A DNA stretch of 64,000 nt from Sphingobacteriaceae bacterium GW460-11-11-14-LB5 (GTDB taxonomy: Bacteria; Bacteroidota; Bacteroidia; Sphingobacteriales; Sphingobacteriaceae), in the NCBI GenBank assembly GCA_002151545.1, contig CP021237.1, forward strand, positions 5,766,001 through 5,830,000, written 5' to 3'. Under the pieces are notes generated by a model. The model did no database searches. It saw nothing but the letters and a program-made list of their open reading frames with translations, and was not told the origin of the DNA. A program made the position numbers and the translations under genes. Position 1 is the first letter of the stretch, and the number at the start of each line of letters is the position of its first letter. Below are positions 51,298 through 58,746 of the stretch, one piece after another.

Positions 51298-51738
51298 TTA
51301 TTTAGATTTTGCAGTAAACACGTAAGTTACTGTATAAGTTATATTGTTTTGATCAAAAACGTATTTATTTGTGATATTTTTCCCGTTTAAGATATAGATA
51401 CTGATATGACCATTGCCATTGTCTATTTTGATCTCATTGCCTTCTTTAGTCCATTTTGCATCCTTGAAAGAAATCATATCGCATAAAGGGCCTGTTGATG
51501 TAATTGCAAATGAACCGTTATTCGAAAAATTTAAGGTGTAGTTGTTGTTTAAACATGCTGAAGAAGCGGTCATTGTCATGAAATTAGTTTCAGCTTTTCC
51601 ATTTACCTGTAATGCTGGGCTAACAATTGCCGATTGTAGCGGCCAAGTGTACTTTGTAATCTCCATGTTTGCTTCATTGTCTTTCTTTTTACAGGCAAAT
51701 GCCAAACAGACAGTTAAAATCAGTAATAATTTTTTCAT
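51298..51738 (-). CDS. Small lipoprotein, lipocalin-like
   Basis: Protein of 146 residues with a lipoprotein signal (LAFAC at residues 12-16; Cys16 the likely lipidation site, then lysines) and a short beta-rich mature part (NYTLNFSNNGSFAIT, WTKEGNEIKI, YVFDQNNITYTVTYVF) typical of lipocalin-like domains of Bacteroidota. Function unknown. Three lysines after the cysteine are common for such lipoproteins. Confidence 0.7.
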   Translation of the reverse strand: MKKLLLILTVCLAFACKKKDNEANMEITKYTWPLQSAIVSPALQVNGKAETNFMTMTASSACLNNNYTLNFSNNGSFAITSTGPLCDMISFKDAKWTKEGNEIKIDNGNGHISIYILNGKNITNKYVFDQNNITYTVTYVFTAKSK

Positions 51739-51809
51739 CGGTTTATAGTGGTTTTTAGTTTATACCTCATAAACGCACCTACAAGTTAATATGCTACAGT
51801 GGCAAAAAA

Positions 51810-51840
51810 AATGCCTCAAGCTTGTTAGCATTGAGGCATT
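51810..51840 (-). terminator. Terminator of the S1/P1 nuclease gene
   Basis: AATGCCTCAA (51810-51819) and TTGAGGCATT (51831-51840), perfect 10-bp stem with an 11-base loop, 20 bases past the minus-strand stop and followed there by T7. Confidence 0.88.
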
Positions 51841-51859
51841 AAATATATTAATTGAAATG

Positions 51860-52666
51860 TTAACCGTAAATGTCGTTTAACATTTTCGCCAGGCGCACAC
51901 CACCTTTTAATAATTGATCGTTAAGGGTATCAACCCAGTCGAAATTGTAACGGTAACTTAATTTAGCATCTGGTTTGGTAGTGTCGTAAATTTTGTTGCA
52001 GATGCCATACGATTCGTAGATGCAGTCTCTAAGACTTGTATTTTGCCAATTATATAGCTGAATGGCCGAAGGATGGTTGATTGCTTTTGCATATTCGGTA
52101 TAACTTAACTGCTGATACTCGATCAGTTGCTCATCCCAAACCCTGTGGATATTCGATTTTTCATTAAACCATAAAACCGAAATGCGGTTACCGCCCAAAT
52201 CATCTTTACGGGCAACATGCATCGGCTGACATAAATCGCCCGCCAGGTGCACCAGCATGCGCAGGGCTAATTTTTTTTCGGCTGCAGTACTGCTTGTTTT
52301 CTTTAAAATGGCAATTAAATCAGGGATTTTATTGTAAAGATTTGGCGTTTTTTCAGTGTCCAGAAAATGATATACACCATTTTTGTCTAATCCTGCCGGA
52401 AGATTAACAAAATGCCAGTTGTACATATAGTTATAAGTAGAATCCGATTTAATAAAATCACCCCAATTGGCCGACATGGCCAAAGTTTCGTAACCTAAAA
52501 TACTTTGAATAGCCTTGCGTGTTTTGGCCTTTAAATAGCTATCGGCAATTTCGCCAACTATACGATGGCCAATGGTACCCCATGCATCTGCCTGAATGGG
52601 TAAATATGCTAAAAAACCAACAGCCAGCGCAGTGGCTAATTTCTTTTTAATTGATGTTAAAATCAT
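51860..52666 (-). CDS. S1/P1 family nuclease
   Basis: Secreted zinc-dependent nuclease of 268 residues. The signal peptide is cut before Trp29 (ADA-WGTIGHRI), which is the usual N-terminus because its amino group binds zinc. His34 and later His/Asp residues (HLAGDLCQPMHVARKDDLGGNRI and SNIHRVWDEQLIEY) complete the trinuclear zinc site. Substrates are single-stranded DNA and RNA and 3'-nucleotides. It is followed by a strong terminator. Confidence 0.92.
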   Translation of the reverse strand: MILTSIKKKLATALAVGFLAYLPIQADAWGTIGHRIVGEIADSYLKAKTRKAIQSILGYETLAMSANWGDFIKSDSTYNYMYNWHFVNLPAGLDKNGVYHFLDTEKTPNLYNKIPDLIAILKKTSSTAAEKKLALRMLVHLAGDLCQPMHVARKDDLGGNRISVLWFNEKSNIHRVWDEQLIEYQQLSYTEYAKAINHPSAIQLYNWQNTSLRDCIYESYGICNKIYDTTKPDAKLSYRYNFDWVDTLNDQLLKGGVRLAKMLNDIYG

Positions 52667-52667
52667 T

Positions 52668-53183
52668 TTATAATTCTTTTTGTACGCAGGTAACTTTTTC
52701 TTTAAGTGTTAGTTTAATTTCGCGCTGATCGCTGAAGCTCTCTAACCATAATGTATCTGCAGATTTCTTTTTGATCAGGAAGTTCTTATCGTACCGGCCA
52801 ATACGATAACATCCCGATATTTTTTGTTTATAGTTGGCATGTGTAAAAGTAGCACCAACAAATAGGGTATCGCCTTTTACTACATAAACACCTTTGGCAT
52901 ATTCTTTCCAAATGCCGTTGTTGTAGCAGGAATCTTCGTAAAAATTTACTTTGCTATGGGTAACCATATCAATGTAAACAGAGTCGCAGGAAAATTTGAA
53001 ATGGTGCTGGGTGTAGTTGCTCAGTTTATTGCTAAAAGCAACAGCATCTTCATTCCAAACGCCTTGCATAAAATCTTCACCCTTGCCCTGTATATTGGGC
53101 CTGGGACTACAAGCTACATGTAAGATGGATAATGTAAAGAGGATAATGTAGAAAATCCTTAAACCCGGATGCAGTTTGTTCAT
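52668..53183 (-). CDS. Lipoprotein, unknown function
   Basis: Protein of 171 residues with a signal segment and lipobox-like HVAC (Cys25). The mature part is beta-rich (FKFSCDSVYIDMVTHSKVNFYED, YVVKGDTLFVGATFTHANYK), without a family name I can give. Its stop lies one base from the start of the nuclease gene and its start is seven bases after the next membrane-protein gene, so the three genes are one unit. Confidence 0.65.
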   Translation of the reverse strand: MNKLHPGLRIFYIILFTLSILHVACSPRPNIQGKGEDFMQGVWNEDAVAFSNKLSNYTQHHFKFSCDSVYIDMVTHSKVNFYEDSCYNNGIWKEYAKGVYVVKGDTLFVGATFTHANYKQKISGCYRIGRYDKNFLIKKKSADTLWLESFSDQREIKLTLKEKVTCVQKEL

Positions 53184-53190
53184 TGTATTG

Positions 53191-53541
53191 TTAATCGATA
53201 CTATTAGGAAATTGATTTTGGGTTACAGTATTCTTCTTAACGGTATTGTAAACCAGAATTAAAAGGCCAGCTGCAAAACAAAGACTGCCTATAAAACTAA
53301 TGATACCTATTAAATTATAGTATTTAGCAACTTCGGTGTAAGCGAAATGCCGGTCATTTAATAAAAAAGGCATCAATACGCTGTAAAATAATGTGGTAAG
53401 TAAACCAACTCCTGACCCAATAGCCATTAAAATAGCTTCAACAGTAGTTTTTTTTGTTAAAAAATAACAACAGGTTCCGAATATAATAACTGGTGAAATG
53501 ATAGATATCAAGTTGATCAGTGTAGAGAGTATTGAATTCAT
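53191..53541 (-). CDS. Small membrane protein, unknown function
   Basis: Protein of 116 residues with three hydrophobic segments (about 8-28, 33-53 and 77-98). No family recognised. It starts the minus-strand unit with the lipoprotein and nuclease. The upstream 130 bases separate it from fumC by a palindromic repeat, so it is probably transcribed on its own. Confidence 0.6.
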   Translation of the reverse strand: MNSILSTLINLISIISPVIIFGTCCYFLTKKTTVEAILMAIGSGVGLLTTLFYSVLMPFLLNDRHFAYTEVAKYYNLIGIISFIGSLCFAAGLLILVYNTVKKNTVTQNQFPNSID

Positions 53542-53590
53542 TTTACCTATGTTTTAATTAACTGATGTAGACTTATTCTTTTAAAAATAA

Positions 53591-53660
53591 CGTCATTCCC
53601 ACGCAGGCGGGAATCTTAATACAATACGCTTTAAGATTCCCAATTGAATTGGGAATGACG
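53591..53660. repeat. 70-bp palindromic intergenic repeat
   Basis: Outer arms CGTCATTCCC (53591-53600) and GGGAATGACG (53651-53660) are perfect; inner arms GGGAATCTTAA (53609-53619) and TTAAGATTCCC (53631-53641) form another. The element sits just after fumC on the minus strand and could end that transcript. Confidence 0.78.
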
Positions 53661-53671
53661 CTCTTTCTAAC

Positions 53672-55069
53672 TTATTTCAAACTGCCAACCATGTCTTCCG
53701 GGCGAACCCATTCGTCAAACTGTTCATTGGTTAATAAGCCCAACTCTACAGCAGCAGCTTTTAAAGTTTTATTTTCTTTATGCGCTTTCTTTGCAATTTT
53801 AGCAGCGTTTTCGTAACCCACATGCGGATTTAAAGCCGTAACCAACATCAAAGAATTTTGTAAATGTTTCTCAATTTCCGGTAAGTTCGCTGTAATTCCT
53901 TCAGCACATTTATCGGTGAAAGAAACGCAGGCATCGCCAATTAAACGGGCTGACTGCAATACATTAGCCGCAATAAGTGGTTTAAATACGTTAAGCTCAA
54001 AATGACCCGACATACCACCTACTGAAACCGCAACATCGTTACCAATAACCTGTGCACAAACCATGGTTAAAGCTTCTGGTTGCGTAGGGTTAACTTTTCC
54101 CGGCATTATAGAAGATCCCGGTTCGTTGTCAGGGATAACAATTTCGCCAATACCACAACGAGGGCCAGAACTTAACATCCTTACATCGTTGGCCACTTTC
54201 ATTAGGGCAACAGCAGTACGTTTTAAAGCCCCAGAAAGTTCTACCATTGCATCGTGTGCAGCTAAAGCCTCAAATTTATTTGGAGCCGTAACAAATGGTA
54301 ATCCTGTTAAATCGGCAATTTTTTTAGCCACTAAAACATCGTATCCTTTTGGTGTATTTAAGCCTGTACCAACGGCAGTACCGCCTAAAGCCAGTTCGGC
54401 AACCATAACCAAAGCATTTTTAATTGCCCTGATGCTGTTATCAATCTGTTGTACATAACCTGAAAATTCCTGACCTAAAGTAAGTGGGGTTGCATCCATA
54501 AAGTGTGTACGTCCGGTTTTAACAATCGTACTGAATTCTTCCACTTTTTGGGCTAAAGTATTTCTTAATTTTTCTAAACCCGGAATGGTATTTTCTACCG
54601 TAAGTTTATAGGCCGCAATGTGCATTGCAGTTGGGTAAGTATCGTTTGATGATTGTGATTTATTCACATCATCATTAGGGTGAAGTACTTTTTTATCGTC
54701 AGCTAATGAACCACCATTTATAACATGGGCACGGTTTGCGATCACTTCGTTACCGTTCATGTTGCTTTGTGTACCCGAACCGGTTTGCCAGATTACCAAC
54801 GGAAATTGATCATCTAACTGTCCTGCTATAATTTCATCACAAGCTTTAGCAATTAAACCGGCTTTTTCTGCCGATAATACACCCAGTTCGGTATTGGCAA
54901 GGGCCGCAGCTTTTTTCAGGTATCCAAAAGCGTGGATAATTTCTTTTGGCATCGAACCTTCAGGGCCGATTTTGAAGTTATTGCGTGAGCGTTCGGTTTG
55001 TGCACCCCAGTATTTGTCGGCTGGTACCTGCACCTCGCCCATGGTATCGTGTTCTATTCTGAAACTCAT
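53672..55069 (-). CDS. fumC: Class II fumarate hydratase
   Basis: TCA-cycle enzyme of 465 residues that interconverts fumarate and malate. The class II signature GSSIMPGKVNPTQPE is present near residue 317 and carries the catalytic serine loop. Other features are FRIEHDTMGEVQVP at the start, WQTGSGTQSNMN, HPNDDVNKSQSSNDT and the HELNVFKP region (as HFELNVFKPLIA). Full length. A perfect -7 element lies 24 bases upstream. Confidence 0.97.
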   Translation of the reverse strand: MSFRIEHDTMGEVQVPADKYWGAQTERSRNNFKIGPEGSMPKEIIHAFGYLKKAAALANTELGVLSAEKAGLIAKACDEIIAGQLDDQFPLVIWQTGSGTQSNMNGNEVIANRAHVINGGSLADDKKVLHPNDDVNKSQSSNDTYPTAMHIAAYKLTVENTIPGLEKLRNTLAQKVEEFSTIVKTGRTHFMDATPLTLGQEFSGYVQQIDNSIRAIKNALVMVAELALGGTAVGTGLNTPKGYDVLVAKKIADLTGLPFVTAPNKFEALAAHDAMVELSGALKRTAVALMKVANDVRMLSSGPRCGIGEIVIPDNEPGSSIMPGKVNPTQPEALTMVCAQVIGNDVAVSVGGMSGHFELNVFKPLIAANVLQSARLIGDACVSFTDKCAEGITANLPEIEKHLQNSLMLVTALNPHVGYENAAKIAKKAHKENKTLKAAAVELGLLTNEQFDEWVRPEDMVGSLK

Positions 55070-55092
55070 TATATTTTTGATTTTTGTTGTCG

Positions 55093-55100
55093 CAAATTTA
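55093..55100 (-). promoter_or_regulatory. Putative -7 promoter element of fumC
   Basis: Minus-strand TAAATTTG, a perfect TAnnTTTG, 24 bases before the fumC ATG. No clear TTG -33 element. Confidence 0.55.
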
Positions 55101-55251
55101 GGTTTTTTGCCTTTTAAAGCGTTGGATTTATGTAAGATATTTAATGGATAACAAAATATATGGCAGAAACGCCCGCATTCTTTTTATTATTCATCCTTAA
55201 TGTTCAAACTTTTATCCTGGCTGGCCGCTTCTACCAATGAAATCATATTCA

Positions 55252-55259
55252 TACCTTTA
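55252..55259 (+). promoter_or_regulatory. Putative -7 element of rsgA
   Basis: TACCTTTA ends eight bases before the rsgA ATG; one mismatch to TAnnTTTG. Confidence 0.4.
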
Positions 55260-55267
55260 CCGCAAAT

Positions 55268-56188
55268 ATGCAGGGATTAGTTATTAAATCTACAGGAAGC
55301 TGGTATAGTGTTTTGGCCGATAACGGCGAACGCTACGATTGCCGGATTGTAGGCAAATTCAGGATTAAAGGACTTAAAACCACCAACCCGATTGCGGTTG
55401 GCGACAGGGTGAAATTTGATCTGGAACGCGATAGCAACCAGGGGTTGATCAACGAAATGCTACCCCGTAAAAACTATATCATCCGCAAATCGATCAATCT
55501 GAGCAAGCAGGCGCAAATACTGGCTGCTAATTTAGATATGGCTATGCTGTTGGTTACTTTAGCCTCGCCTCGTACATCTTTGGGCTTTATCGATCGTTTT
55601 TTGGTTACTGCCGAAGCTTACGACGTACCTGCCGTACTGGTATTTAATAAACTCGATCTGTTTAGTAAAGAAGGTCTGGAGATTCTTCAGGAGTTTAAAG
55701 ATATCTACGAAAATATTGGTTATGCCTGCTACGAAGTTTCGGCTTTAAAAGGCATTAATATTCCGGTGATTCAGGAATTGATTACGGATAAAATTACCCT
55801 CATATCGGGTCACTCGGGTGTAGGGAAATCGAGTTTGATTAACGCATTATTGCCCGATCGCGATTTGAGAACAGGTGAGGTGTCAGACTGGAGCGATAAA
55901 GGACAGCATACCACTACTTTTGCAGAGATGTTCGAACTGCCACAAGGTGGTTTTATTGTCGATTCGCCCGGAATTAGAGAACTGGGTGTAATCGATATCG
56001 AAAAGGAAGAGCTAGGGCATTTTTTTAGAGAAATATTTAAAACCTCACACAATTGCCGCTTTAATAACTGCAGGCACATTAACGAACCTGGTTGTGCTGT
56101 TTTAGCTGCAGTAAACGAAGGCGAAATTGCAGTTTCGAGGTATGAAAGTTACCTGAGCATTTATCACGGAAACGATACAAGACATTAA
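55268..56188 (+). CDS. rsgA: Ribosome small subunit-dependent GTPase A
   Basis: Circularly permuted GTPase (RsgA/YjeQ) of 306 residues that checks late 30S subunit maturation. It has the N-terminal OB fold (RYDCRIVGKFRIKGLK), the G4 NKLD motif ahead of G1, G1 GHSGVGKSSLINAL, G3 DSPGIRELG and a C-terminal zinc-binding motif (CRFNNCRHINEPGCAV). This G4-G1-G3 order is the mark of the family. ATG 55268 is supported by the short distance to a -7 element. Confidence 0.96.
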   Translation: MQGLVIKSTGSWYSVLADNGERYDCRIVGKFRIKGLKTTNPIAVGDRVKFDLERDSNQGLINEMLPRKNYIIRKSINLSKQAQILAANLDMAMLLVTLASPRTSLGFIDRFLVTAEAYDVPAVLVFNKLDLFSKEGLEILQEFKDIYENIGYACYEVSALKGINIPVIQELITDKITLISGHSGVGKSSLINALLPDRDLRTGEVSDWSDKGQHTTTFAEMFELPQGGFIVDSPGIRELGVIDIEKEELGHFFREIFKTSHNCRFNNCRHINEPGCAVLAAVNEGEIAVSRYESYLSIYHGNDTRH

Positions 56189-56189
56189 T

Positions 56190-56222
56190 TGAGTCAGAAG
56201 TCGGAAGTCCGGAGTCCGAAGA
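56190..56222 (+). repeat. Short degenerate tandem repeat
   Basis: A run of AGTC/GAAG/TCGG words between rsgA and the Smr gene. It resembles common short intergenic repeats of the phylum and carries no frame. Confidence 0.35.
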
Positions 56223-56288
56223 TATGATGGTGACTGGATACCTCTTAATTGAAAGAATTAGATTAAAAACCTTTACAAAAAATAAGAG

Positions 56289-57242
56289 ATGAAGTTTAAA
56301 CTGGGAGATTTTGTGCGTTTTGTTGATGAAAAACGTGAAGGTTATGTAACGAAGATTATCGACTCCCAAACTTTGGGCGTTACCGATGAAGATGGTTTCG
56401 AAATACCTGTTGCGGTGAGTAATTTAACTTCTGTACATGGTCATGGTGTAGTAGTAGAAGAGTTGGATGCGCCAAAACCCATTCAGGTAAATATCCCCAG
56501 CATTAGCAAAATCGAAAACGGCATTTATGTTGCGGTTGCTACCGATGATAAGGCCGGTAATGTGGTACATTTCCACCTGCAAAACCACTCGCCAAATGTT
56601 TTACTGGTAAGTTTAACCACCGAGCGGAAAGAAAAATATGCAGGTGCTTATCATGGCATAATCGAATCGCATGCCTCGGCTTTAGTTTACTCTGCTTCCC
56701 TGGCTGATCTTGATCTTTGGCCTGAATTTAATTTTCAGGTTTTAGTGTTTAGCAAAGCCGATGTTAAACCTATCGATCCATTGGTGATCCGCAAGAAGTT
56801 TAGGGCAAAAGATTTTAGTACCGAACAAAAGGAATTGCCTCAGTTGAGAAACAAAGGTTGGCTGATCCGCCTGGACGATCTGGTTCCGGTAAGCATCGAT
56901 CCACAGAAACTAAAGGAAAGTTTTTTCAAATCAACTGAAGAGAAAAGAACGGTAGCAGCGCCACAAAAAGAAATCGATCTGCACATCGAAAAGCTAAGAG
57001 ATGATCATCATTTTTTAGAGGCTGATGAAATGTTGCAGATACAGATTAATCATTTTCAAACGGCGATGGATGCCGCTGTTGTGCATCATTTCGATAAGAT
57101 TGTTTTTATTCATGGTTCAGGTAACGGTACCTTAAGAGATAAAATCCATAAACTGATCAGTAAAAATCCACATGTAAAAACATACATGGATGCGCGGAAA
57201 GAAAAGTTTGGTTACGGGGCTACGGAAGTGGTGTTTAAGTAA
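56289..57242 (+). CDS. DUF2027 and Smr domain protein
   Basis: Protein of 317 residues. The N-terminal DUF2027 part (about 1-200) begins MKFKLGDFVRFVDEKREGYVT, a Tudor/SH3-like barrel, then a beta-rich domain. The C-terminal Smr domain (about 225-317) has EIDLHIEKL (the DxH nuclease signature), IVFIHGSGNGTLRD and the late HVKTYMDARKEKFGYGATEVVFK in parts. Smr domains, as in MutS2, cut RNA or branched DNA and act on stalled ribosomes. The DUF2027 fusion is typical of Bacteroidota. Its target is not known. Confidence 0.92.
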   Translation: MKFKLGDFVRFVDEKREGYVTKIIDSQTLGVTDEDGFEIPVAVSNLTSVHGHGVVVEELDAPKPIQVNIPSISKIENGIYVAVATDDKAGNVVHFHLQNHSPNVLLVSLTTERKEKYAGAYHGIIESHASALVYSASLADLDLWPEFNFQVLVFSKADVKPIDPLVIRKKFRAKDFSTEQKELPQLRNKGWLIRLDDLVPVSIDPQKLKESFFKSTEEKRTVAAPQKEIDLHIEKLRDDHHFLEADEMLQIQINHFQTAMDAAVVHHFDKIVFIHGSGNGTLRDKIHKLISKNPHVKTYMDARKEKFGYGATEVVFK

Positions 57243-57307
57243 TATAGGAGGGAAGATATGAGATGGATGATGGAGAGAGCATTTCTCATGCGGTCCGTCA
57301 CAGATGA

Positions 57308-57340
57308 ATTGTCATCCTGGGCCTGTCGAAGGACTCAGTG
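57308..57340. repeat. Single arm of a dispersed palindromic repeat
   Basis: ATTGTCATCCTGGGCCTGTC begins a copy of one arm of the 28296-28368 repeat (ATTGTCATCTTGAGCTTGTC) with three changes. Only one arm is present here. Confidence 0.45.
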
Positions 57341-57378
57341 GTAATCTTTTAAAATCTGCGGGGAAAATCTAAGCTCCT

Positions 57379-58074
57379 TTAAGAAGTTGCGGTCAACTCC
57401 AAAACCACCACAATGGCATTATCGCTCAACGCTGCCAGCTTTACCTGCTCCATGTCCCAGAGTGCTAAGCCGTCTCTTGCGTGCATCAAGCGGCCTTCAA
57501 TTTCGAAAGTACCGTCGATAATAAAAGCATAAAACTGATGGTTTGGGCTTTGCATGTTATAAATCACCTCTTCTCTGCCAGCGAAGATCCCTGCACTTAA
57601 TTTAAAAGGTAATTTTGGGTTCGTGATAATTTCGAGCAACTGGTTCTGGTTTTTTTCAAAATCGAAACCGAAAAGCATTTCGCTTGCCCGCATTAAAAAC
57701 ATATCGGTTTTAATCCCAAACTGCATGTAATTAATCACGTCGTTTTGATGGGGATTGCTGATCTCCAATACTTCACCTTTACCCATATTCAACACCTGTA
57801 CTTGCCCGGTTTTTACTGCAAATTCTTTTCCATTGGAAACAATATCAATCCCACCTGCAATGGGCATAAATATTTGAAGAGAATCTTCTTTACAAAGAAA
57901 AAAAGTAACCTTTCCGCCAACGATAGATTCATCATTGCATAAAAATAAGGGGCCAAAAGCTTCTTTATGCTCACGGTAATACTTTTCGAAGTTAAAGGTG
58001 CTGTATCTTCTTAGTGCCGAAGTTTCAGTCAAGCCCCGCTCATCGGCTAAAAATATTCTTTCAGAGGTGTCCAT
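57379..58074 (-). CDS. Pirin-like bicupin protein
   Basis: Protein of 231 residues with two cupin-like halves (about 20-125 and 130-230). The pirin-type start IFLADERGLTETSALRRYSTFNFEKYYRE (in parts: LADERGLTETSALRRYSTF) is typical of Bacteroidota pirin relatives (YhhW-like), but the classical HPHRGFE motif and metal-binding histidines are missing, so it is likely non-catalytic or metal-free. Two ATG codons occur at 58077 and 58074. Confidence 0.75.
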   Translation of the reverse strand: MDTSERIFLADERGLTETSALRRYSTFNFEKYYREHKEAFGPLFLCNDESIVGGKVTFFLCKEDSLQIFMPIAGGIDIVSNGKEFAVKTGQVQVLNMGKGEVLEISNPHQNDVINYMQFGIKTDMFLMRASEMLFGFDFEKNQNQLLEIITNPKLPFKLSAGIFAGREEVIYNMQSPNHQFYAFIIDGTFEIEGRLMHARDGLALWDMEQVKLAALSDNAIVVVLELTATS

Positions 58075-58291
58075 CATTAATCAGCGTTTTTCTCCATAGG
58101 GCATAAAATTAAAAAAGACCCTAAGAAATCCGAACGTCTTTTTGAAATAAAACAATTATTAGGAGCGTACTGAGCTTTTACATTCATTTAATTTAAGATC
58201 GAATCCTGTTAAAAAGCAAAAGCGAAAAAATCCGGGAAATTGAGGTACGCTTTTTGCGATGATGTAATTTCTTTTTATAAAAGATTAAAAC

Positions 58292-58299
58292 TAGCTTTG
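58292..58299 (+). promoter_or_regulatory. Putative -7 promoter element of the small secreted protein gene
   Basis: TAGCTTTG, a perfect TAnnTTTG match, nine bases before the ATG at 58309, and one of the cleanest examples in the window. Confidence 0.6.
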
Positions 58300-58308
58300 C
58301 CGCAATTA

Positions 58309-58608
58309 ATGAAACACCTGGTTACCATATCGCTTGTATTTTTTAGCTTAACACATTTGGCAAAAGCCGAACGCGTTGAAGGGCTAAGGATATTAAACGA
58401 GTATTGTAATGAGCATAATATCAGCGTTAATGCAAGTGGTAAAGCCTCGGTTCAACTGAATGAAGACCGTAACCCTTATTTATTATCGTACACTACATTA
58501 GCTTTAATCGGAACCCAATCTCAGTTAAAAGTTACAAAATATGTGAGTGTAAATCAGGTAATAGCTGATTTAACAATCAGGAAAAAACCGAAAAATAACA
58601 GCCCCTAA
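58309..58608 (+). CDS. Small secreted protein, unknown function
   Basis: Protein of 99 residues with a signal peptide (cleavage near KAE-RVEG) and a short mature part that begins ERVEGLRILNEYC. It has two cysteine-poor beta-like segments (ASVQLNEDRNPYLL, LKVTKYVSVNQVIADL). No family recognised. The ATG at 58309 is chosen because a perfect -7 element lies just upstream; the longer frame from 58240 begins without a signal. It precedes secA by 138 bases and is probably separate. Confidence 0.6.
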   Translation: MKHLVTISLVFFSLTHLAKAERVEGLRILNEYCNEHNISVNASGKASVQLNEDRNPYLLSYTTLALIGTQSQLKVTKYVSVNQVIADLTIRKKPKNNSP

Positions 58609-58746
58609 TTTTTTTCTGAAAGGTCTTTTTAGAAGATTTTAAGCCCCATTGATACCAGCAACTGCCAAACTGACTTAAGAAAGACAAATGGCTTGGTTGT
58701 TGTAACACACCATTTTTTAATAATAAATACGATTTAAAATATTATA

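Noticed and set aside
56190..56222. GGAAGTCCGGAGTCCG-like words that look like a tRNA arm
   Set aside because: No acceptor stem or anticodon loop can be folded; it is a short degenerate repeat. No tRNA or rRNA was found anywhere in the window.
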